A stretch of 64,000 nucleotides of DNA, from the NCBI GenBank assembly GCA_040382935.1, contig JBEIEP010000005.1, positions 1-64,000 of the forward strand, in the 5' to 3' direction. The translations under genes were made by a program, and so were the position numbers. This DNA comes from JALQUL01 sp040382935 (GTDB lineage: Bacteria > Pseudomonadota > Gammaproteobacteria > Burkholderiales > Burkholderiaceae_C). Of this stretch, positions 52,301-61,300 are shown one piece after another. The notes below the pieces were generated by a model, which saw only the letters and a list, made by a program, of their open reading frames with translations, had not been told where the DNA came from and did no database searches. Each line of letters opens with the position of its first letter. Within the stretch, counting starts at the first letter, position 1.

Positions 52301-55300
52301 TAATGGAGGACTTGGAAATGATGTAGTTTCGTATACAAATAATACTATGAACTTTGATATTAGGTTAAGCGATGATGAAAACATCGCAACAACCGTGGTT
52401 AGAACCTTTGCCGAAGACCACAAGGCAGTGGTTGAAAGAATCAAAAAAGCCGAAAATGCAAACCATGGATTGTATTACCGAACATTTGAGGAACTTACGA
52501 TAGGTGGGTGGCAAGTAACTGATAGTTTTATTAATGTAGAAAAAGTTGTAGGGTCCGCTGGTGCGAACACTATTACCGGCAATTCAAAATCAAATTTATT
52601 GAGTGGTGACAAAGGGGCTGATTTTGTGTACGGTATGGACGGCGATGATGTCTTGTACTCTGTTGATGTAGGCTGGGGTGCGAATCCGCACTATGCAGTT
52701 TTAGATGGCGGAAATGGTATCGATACCTTGGCATTTGAGCACGATTGGGGTGGACCGGATAAAGCGGGTGTTCATGTTGATATGCATACCGGTATGTATG
52801 GATTTCCACTAAAATACGTAGATGGTGTTTTTGCTGGGTACTATTACGATCCCGTTAGAGTAACAGAAGACTTGGGTTATCAGCCAGAAAAAATAAGTAC
52901 CTATACGAATTGGAACTTAAGACAAATTAATAATATCGAAGACGTTGTAGGAACCAACTACGATGATATTATTTATGGCGACGATAATAATAATAGTTTA
53001 ACAGGTGGCGATGGTAATGATTCATTACACGGGCGCGGAGGCGATGATACACTAGATCCGGGATTCAATAATGAATATGCTAATGGCGGCGCTGGTGATG
53101 ACAAATTTATTGTCAGAACAATAGCAAATACATGGTGGGATGGCGGCACTGGACGTGATCATATCGATTTATCGAAAATCGATGACGTAAGTGTCAGTGT
53201 TGAGGTCGGGGTGAACAAGACAAAAAAGAATTTGTTAGTCAATACGCTTGAATATGTTAAGGCAATTGCTCCACTTCAAAGTGATCAGTTTAGCTATAGA
53301 ACAGAGCAAGATCAGAAGCAATTTGGCGTTAAAGTTGATCTTAATAAAGACGAATATCAAATACACTTCAATCATGGATCTGATAGAAATTTATACCAAA
53401 AAAAGCTTGTTGATCTGTTCGGTGCGTTAACCCTATGGAACATTGAATCGGTACGTGGAACAAAATGGGATGATTTGTTCATTGGCACACCAAACGAAGA
53501 TAGATCGTTTGGTTTTGATGGCAATGATACTATGTACGGAGGTGAAGGTGATGATGTTCTTTCCGGAGAGTCTGGAAATGATGTATTGTTCGGAAATGAA
53601 GGAACTGACACCATATTAGGTGGAGAGGGTAATGACATAATATACAGTGGCGAAGGTGCCGATATTATTCAACAAGACGCCAATTGGGATTATGATTTGA
53701 TATATGGAGATAGTGGTGATATTGTTAGCTATAGTCAAGCTTTTGATTTTGAAGTGTATGACGACGAAAAACGCAATCATTCAATAACTGGCTATCAACC
53801 TAATGGTTCAGGGTCTGGCTCGATATTGACGCTTGGTATACTTGGAGTTATCGCAAATCTTGAAGAACAAAAAGTTAATAAATTTTATGACTTTGAAGAA
53901 TTTGCCGTAGGCGGTGCAAATGAGCAAAAGCCGTATTCGCTGGGGATGGATTATTTATTTGGGATTGATAACTTACAGGGAAGTACACTTAGCGATGTAT
54001 TGATTGGGAATTCCAATAGTAATATTCTTTATGGTGAGGGGGGCGACGATAAAATTGAGGGAGAGGCCGGGAATGATGGTATTTACGGCGGTGCTGGTTC
54101 TGACAGTCTGTACGGTGGTCTTGGCAATGATACGTTCTTTCGAAGTCTTGATGGAGATTTTGATTTTATTGTAGGTGGAGATGGAGAAGATATAGTTAAC
54201 TATTCCGTTCTTACTTCTAAAATAGATTCTGAAAGTATTTATGTGAAGGATTTACCGCTTAATGTGAGTGATTTTAAAGGCATTGCACTTAATTTATTGG
54301 ATTCTGATTTTATAGAATCTTACTCATATGCAGATTTAGATACGTTGAGGGTGAATGGTATTTTTTCAAAATTGGATGAAAAAACTATTTATAATCTTAT
54401 TCAAGCGACAGACATAATTTCTGCCGGATATACTTCCTTGGGGGGGACTTTAACAGATGATTATGGGCGGATTCATTTATTAAATGTCAGTTATGACACT
54501 ATCCATCAAGTGGAAAATGTGATGGGCACAGGCTTGAATGATTTTATAGAGGGTGATGCCTATAATAATAAATTTCTCGGAGAGGCCGGTTCTGACGTGC
54601 TCATTGGTAATGCGGGAAAAGACATTCTAGACGGCGGGGGAGGAGATGATTTTTTATTGGGTGGTGTTGGTGATGACGGACTTTGGGGAGGTCTCGGAGA
54701 TGACATATTGAGTGGCGGTGACGGGGATGATGTGTTGTCTGGTGATGAGGGCACCAACCGACTGTACGGTGGTGACGGCAACGATTACATGTACGCCACA
54801 CTAAGGAAAATAGGTGATGTAGATTCAGGATTGATGAATGAGTTTTTTGACGGAGGGAGTGGGAGTGATATTGTTGAGTTTTTGATGGAAACGGATAGTA
54901 GTGTTAATGTTGATTTGAGGTTGGGAAAGCAATCTATTTCTGTCAGGCATGCGCTTGAACTTATTTCAGTTGAAGGAATTGTTGGTACAGATTTTTCTGA
55001 TACGCTTACTGGTAATGATTTTGATAATACGCTTAAGGGTGAAGCAGGAGATGACATTCTTATAGGTAATGCAGGCAATGATGCCTTAACTGATGGATTG
55101 GGCGTAGATATTATAAATGCTGGTGAAGGTAATGATGATGTTTTCATCACCACAGAACTAACACCCTTACACAACTCATTGGCTGATCAAGCCGATGGCG
55201 GTGACGGATTCGATACCTTACATTTTACTGATGATCAGCCACAGTTGAAAGGTAAATTTGTCTTAATCCAATTGAATAATTATAAAGGGGATTATGATAC

Positions 55301-58300
55301 ACCAGAATTTGATGTTTCAGTATTTGCAGTTGATGGTACGCTTATTAAAGACTTTACCATCGCCGTATTGCATCAAAAACTTCAAGTCAATTTGCTAAAT
55401 GTTATCGATATTGGTAGAATTGAAGTGAAATTCGCTACCATCTTGGATGCGGCTTTCTCAGTGCGAATAGGCACTGAGGATATGATGATGTTGGATGCAC
55501 ATGATGTTGATCTGGTTAGTGTAGGTGGTATGCAGCTATCTGGCAGGAAAGAATATATTATTCAAAAAGGCGTGCACGCTAACATTGGCTCCAATTTTGT
55601 TAGGACATATAGTGGATTGGGTCGTGAGATAATTATTGACTCCTTTGAGAATGTTGTTGGAACTGAGTTTAATGACCATTTGATAGGTGGCTCTGATGAT
55701 AATTTACTCAGAGGGGAAGAAGGAAATGATTATCTTGAAGGTCTGCAAGGAGACGATACACTTGATGGATCTAATGGAGATGACATTTTAATTGGTGGCG
55801 ACGGAAACGATTATTTGTTTGGACTTGATGGTGCCGATACCTTGGTAGGTGGAGATGGTAATGACAATTTAGTCGAAAGCCTATCAGAAGATGAGGTGAA
55901 CTCTCTTGACGGGGGAGACGGGATTGATACGCTTGATTATGGTGCTAAACGTGCCGCGCAGTCTAGTGCCTCTCTTGTGTCCACTGTTGGCCTGTCAGAG
56001 TTTTTATCTGCAGCCAGTTCGGATACCCGCGTTGTCTCGCCGTCGCTTTCTGAATACTCCGAAAAGTCTTTGATTGAAGCTGGAATTTTTCATCTTTCTG
56101 AAAACTTTACGTATCAGATTGAGATAAAAGTTAAAATAAATAGTACTGATAAAGAATCTATTGGGTTTTTTATTGGTGATGTATTTATTAAGCTAAATGA
56201 TTCAGATTTGACACTGATTGAAGATAATGCATATCTAGTTTCACTTCAGTACCATCACCTAACAGAAGGATTGTTTTTACTGGGTTTTAGTCAGGCTAAT
56301 GATTTGAATCTGGCGATTCTTGAAAGTAAGGTAACAGCATTGGGCATCAATGTAGATTTGTCTGGCGGTGAAGTAATTAAATATGGTTCAGGCAACGGTT
56401 CGGTAGACAAAATTAAAGGTATTGAAAATATAATTGGAACAATTCTCGCAGATTCTTTGATTGGCGATAATAATAATAACTATTTTGACGGTGCAGATGG
56501 TGATGATCTGCTGAGTGGTGGTGATGGAAACGATGTTCTAGTTGGTGGGAGAGGAAATAATACTTTGCTTGGAGACAAAGGAGATGATGAATTTCTTCAG
56601 TCCCTCCGATCCGATGGGGTTAATGTAATAGATGGTGGTGAAGATTCTGATACGATTGATTATTCTGATGCTGCCATTCATGGGAACTACATTCTTGCCC
56701 GTATCGCATTGATTGATTCTCTAAGCAATGATTCATCGAGTGATGAATTTGGTACGCTAGAAGCTACTGATGAAGTTTTACTCACTGCAAAGTTGCTGGT
56801 AAATGGCGTAGAGGTCTCTGCCACCAGTGTTCTGGTAGATGACAACAGAGGTCGTTTCCTGCAGATTAGTTATAAGCTAAGTGACAATCAAGTTATCCGC
56901 TCTTTGGAAATTACCTCTGACTTTCCAGCGGTCGATTCCTATATTGCTATTAGCAATAGATCAGCTGAATCTTTTAACAGGACTTTGATTGATTTTGATA
57001 GAGATATTTTTGTTATAGATCAACTGGCCGGTTCCGAGAATTTATTTTGGACCCAAAAAGGTATAAGTGCTAATCTAACTTCCGGGAATGTTGTTAAAAA
57101 CTTTGCTTCTTCTACAGAAGCTGGGCTTCCGTTGCAAAATTTTAAAGAACCTGAGAATATCAAATCTAGTGACTACGCAGTTCGATTTTTACAAGCCAAA
57201 CGCAAATTAATTGATGTAAAAATTAACGTAAAAGAACGCCTGAGTTCGGTTGAAAGCGGGTCACAAAATTTTTTGCGTATGACTGCTAATGCGCCGATAC
57301 CCACTGATATTATTTTAAATAATTCAATCGAAAATGTAGTGGGTACCATAGTTGATGACGAAATCATAGGTGATCTTAATAACAATGTCCTTAAGGGTAT
57401 GGATGGTGATGATGTTTTAGATGGTGGTGCTGGAGATGATCTATTGGAAGGTGGTCAAGGGGATGACATATCATTTGGTGGAGCCGGAAGTGATTTGATT
57501 GTTGATGGTTTTGGTAATAATTTGTTGTATGGAGGTGATGGTGACGATATTTTTGTTGCGACCCGTAGTGTAGGTGGTATTAACTATATTGAAGGTGGCG
57601 CTGGCTATGACACGGTCGATTATAGTGAAATTGTTGGTGCTGTTCGATTCCTTACATTTTTTAAGAAATCAAGTTCTATTGAAGAGTTAGCATCCACGAC
57701 TTTCTCTTTGTCCTCTCCTGATATTCTTAATCCCATTGTCAAGCAAGTTGCTTTAACTGACGCTGATGAAGAACTACTGTCGATTGATTTGGGCAAACTT
57801 ACTCGTATTGATGGTATTACATTGTTAGCTGGCTTCGCACCTAGTGAAGTTTTTCTTAGCAACGAAAGTCTTCGTTCGCTCACAGTGCAGCAGATCAAAC
57901 TGCGCGAGGATGTCGTGACAGTCAAGTCTACGACGGCGCCAGGCTCAGAAGTGGTGTACCGTGTTCTGGGTGGTGTCCATGTTGACTTAGGTGTTGGGCG
58001 CAGCAAGCGATTGGTGGCTGACGAACAGACCTCTGATTTGGCTTTAGATGGACGGTTCACTGAGGCCTTGTCAGAAGTTGAACGCGTGGCTGGTACTTAT
58101 TACTCGGATCGGTTGATCGGTGATCTCAGCGATAACGAACTTATTGGAAACGACGGTGACGATGTTCTGTACGGCATGGATGGTGCTGACAAATTGCGTG
58201 GCGGGAACGGTGACGACGTGCTTGTGGGCGGTGCTGGTGATGACACGTTTTATGGTGGGACCGGGATCGATACGATGAGCGGTGGTGCCGGTAAATCGAT

Positions 58301-61300
58301 GTTTGTTCAGGGCCTAGAGAATAACGTTGGTGACACTATCCAAGGAGGTGATGGATTGCTCGACCGCAGTACCGTTGATTACAGCTCTGCGTTTATTCGA
58401 GGTCGGTATTTAAAGTTGGTTTTTTCCGAGAATGTTGATTTAGAGACCATAAAATACGCTGTGATCAGTAATGGAAAATCTGTTCCGATACATAAATTAG
58501 CAGGTTTTAGAGATGGTAGCGCACTGCAGTTGGATCTTGGTGCCAGCTTTACCTATGATGCTATCGCTATTGAGTTTTCCGTAGCACCAAATCAGTTCTC
58601 TATTTTTGCTAGTGATACGGACATGATGAGAATGTCCGAAGAACAGATCAGTTCGATACACGGTGTTTACACCGATAGACACACAGGTTCTGGTAAAGTA
58701 GTTCGCTTTAATTCTGGTGGTATTGTTGCTGATCTTAATACTCAAAAGGTAGATAAATCCTACCGTTCTTTTCATAGTGACGGCCAGAAGGCTGCGTCTA
58801 TGGTTGATATTCTTTCAAATGTTCAAGCAATTGTCGGAACCAACTATGTGGATGAATTGAAAGGGGATTCTTCCGATAACACATTCTTTGGTTTGGATGG
58901 GGATGATGTTCTGACCGGTGCTGCTGGTGATGATTTCTTGGTAGGCGGCTTTGGCAACGACAGACTCAATGGTGGTGACGGCGATGATGTGTTTACGCAA
59001 TCATTTGAGACGGTTTCTACTGATTCTATAGACGGTGGGTCTGGATCTGATACGGTCTCTTATGGTGCTGTTCAATTAAGTGGTCGCTACATTATGGTGC
59101 GTAGCAATTTGGTTGATTCAAACGACTTGTTTAAGTCTGTTTCGGCTACCATTAAAATTGGCTCTGATGTTATTCAATCGACGATTACCTATGGCGATGA
59201 TTACTCTTGGATGCAGGTGGACTTGGGTGAGTCTATAGTTTTTGATAGTTTTGCACTCAATTTTACTCCAATCTCAAAAAATCCTGACTTTAATATCTTC
59301 TTTAGTAATGATGATTTGACATCATTTTCCACTTCTATCAATGAGGAATTGTCTCATTTGATTTTGAAGAATCAAGTAGCTACATCCCAGAAGTTTTCTT
59401 TGAGTGCATCCGGTGTTTCGGTTCTATTGAGTGAAAAATTTGTAGCTAGAATTAATCCCTTAATAAAATCGACTGTATACGATTCGATTGTTGATATAGA
59501 AAATGCTGAAGGTACAGCTTATAATGATAACTTATTTGGTACTATTGCTGCGAATAGGCTAAATGGTGGTGGTGGTGCGGATTACATTTTTGGGGATGCT
59601 GGTGACGATCATTTAGTTGGTGGATTTGGTGCTGATATAATTTTTGGTGGTGAGGGTGATGATGTTATTTTACAGCACATTGATATTGATAGTGATACGG
59701 TCGATGGCGAGACTGGGATTGATACTGTTAGCTACCATCATCCTTCACAGGAGCTTTCAGAGGAATATGGAGTTGCAGTTAATCTTAGTAAAAATGTCGC
59801 GGTGAAAATTAGTCCTTTAGGATCTGTGAAAGATTTTATTTACAATTTTGAAAATGTAGTTGGAAGTAATCATCTTGATGTAATAATTGGTAATGATTTG
59901 ATCAATATTATATATGGCATGGATGGCGATGATGAACTTTCAGGCTTGAGTGGCGATGATACAATTTTCGGTGGCCGAGGAGGTGATGATATTTATGGTG
60001 ATGCCGGCGACGATATTTTGTATGGCGACGAGGGTGATGACTATTTATATGGCGGCGCTGGCAATGATAAACTAGATGCTGGAATGGGTGCTGACTATTT
60101 GGATGGTGGTTCTGGGGATGATATTATTATTTATTCTGGCGATGTATTTTTTGATGATATTTATTTCGGAGGAAGTGGAATTGATTTAATTGATTATAGT
60201 GCTTTTTCTGGATTCCAATATTTTCTGGAAGAGCTTGAGATTGAACGCATTGCTTCAGAAAATATATTTGATGGTGTTTTTATTAATCTTCAAAGCAATA
60301 TTGTTTCTTCCCTGTATTGGAGCGGTGTTGGCTACGATGAGGTGTACGAGGTTGAAAACATTGTCGGTTCAAAGTTAAGTGACAAGTTGCTTGGTGACGA
60401 GCAAGATAACAAGTTTTTAGGCGGTGAAGGAGATGACTATTTAGATGGTGGTGAAGGTGATGACGTATTGGATGGTCAATCAGGCTCTAACCACCTTTTC
60501 GGCGGCAGCGGGGACGATACTTTCCTTACCGGCCAAGGTAAGGACCTTATTGATGGTGGCGCGGGTGATGACCTTGTGAATTTGAAGTCATTTGACTCAT
60601 TGGCGCTTAACGTCGTTGGTGGGCTTGGGTACGATTCGATTGACTACAGTGTGCCAGCGAGCAGTGCTGGCATTGCTGTGAAGGGCGTGGTTGTCGACAT
60701 GGCCAGCAACAGCTGGACGCGTCGCTTTAACGATACCACTGTGGTGGACAAGGTGCGGGAGGTTGAAGATGTGATCGGTACTGCTTTTGCAGACCTTATC
60801 ACCGGTGACGATAGGGACAATCAATTGGTAGGCGGTGCTGGAGACGATGTATTGGTGGGCGGTGGCGCAGATGACACTTTGGACGGTGGCGTTGGCGCTG
60901 ATCGACTGGAGGGTGGTCTGGGTAATGATGTTCTTGTTGGTGGGCAAGGGGCTGACACCATGCTTGGGGGCGCCGGAGACGACCTGTTTGTTCAAGGCAC
61001 TGCGGGTGATAACGTTGCGGACGATATTGATGGGGGAGAGGGGCTTGATGTTGTTGACTACAGCCGGGCCAGCGACGCGGGTGGGACGATTTACGTACGG
61101 GCACGCGAGGATTCTGGCAAGTACGTGGTTCAAATTTTGGATGTCAACAATCAGTTGATTCGTCAGGACAATCTCTCTGGTATTGAGGGGGTGGTTGGTG
61201 CCGGGGCTGCTGATTCCTTGGTGGGTAGCTCGGTTGCCAATTATTTAGAAGGTATGGGTGGAGACGACGAGATTTTTGGTTTGGGCGGCAACGACGTTTT

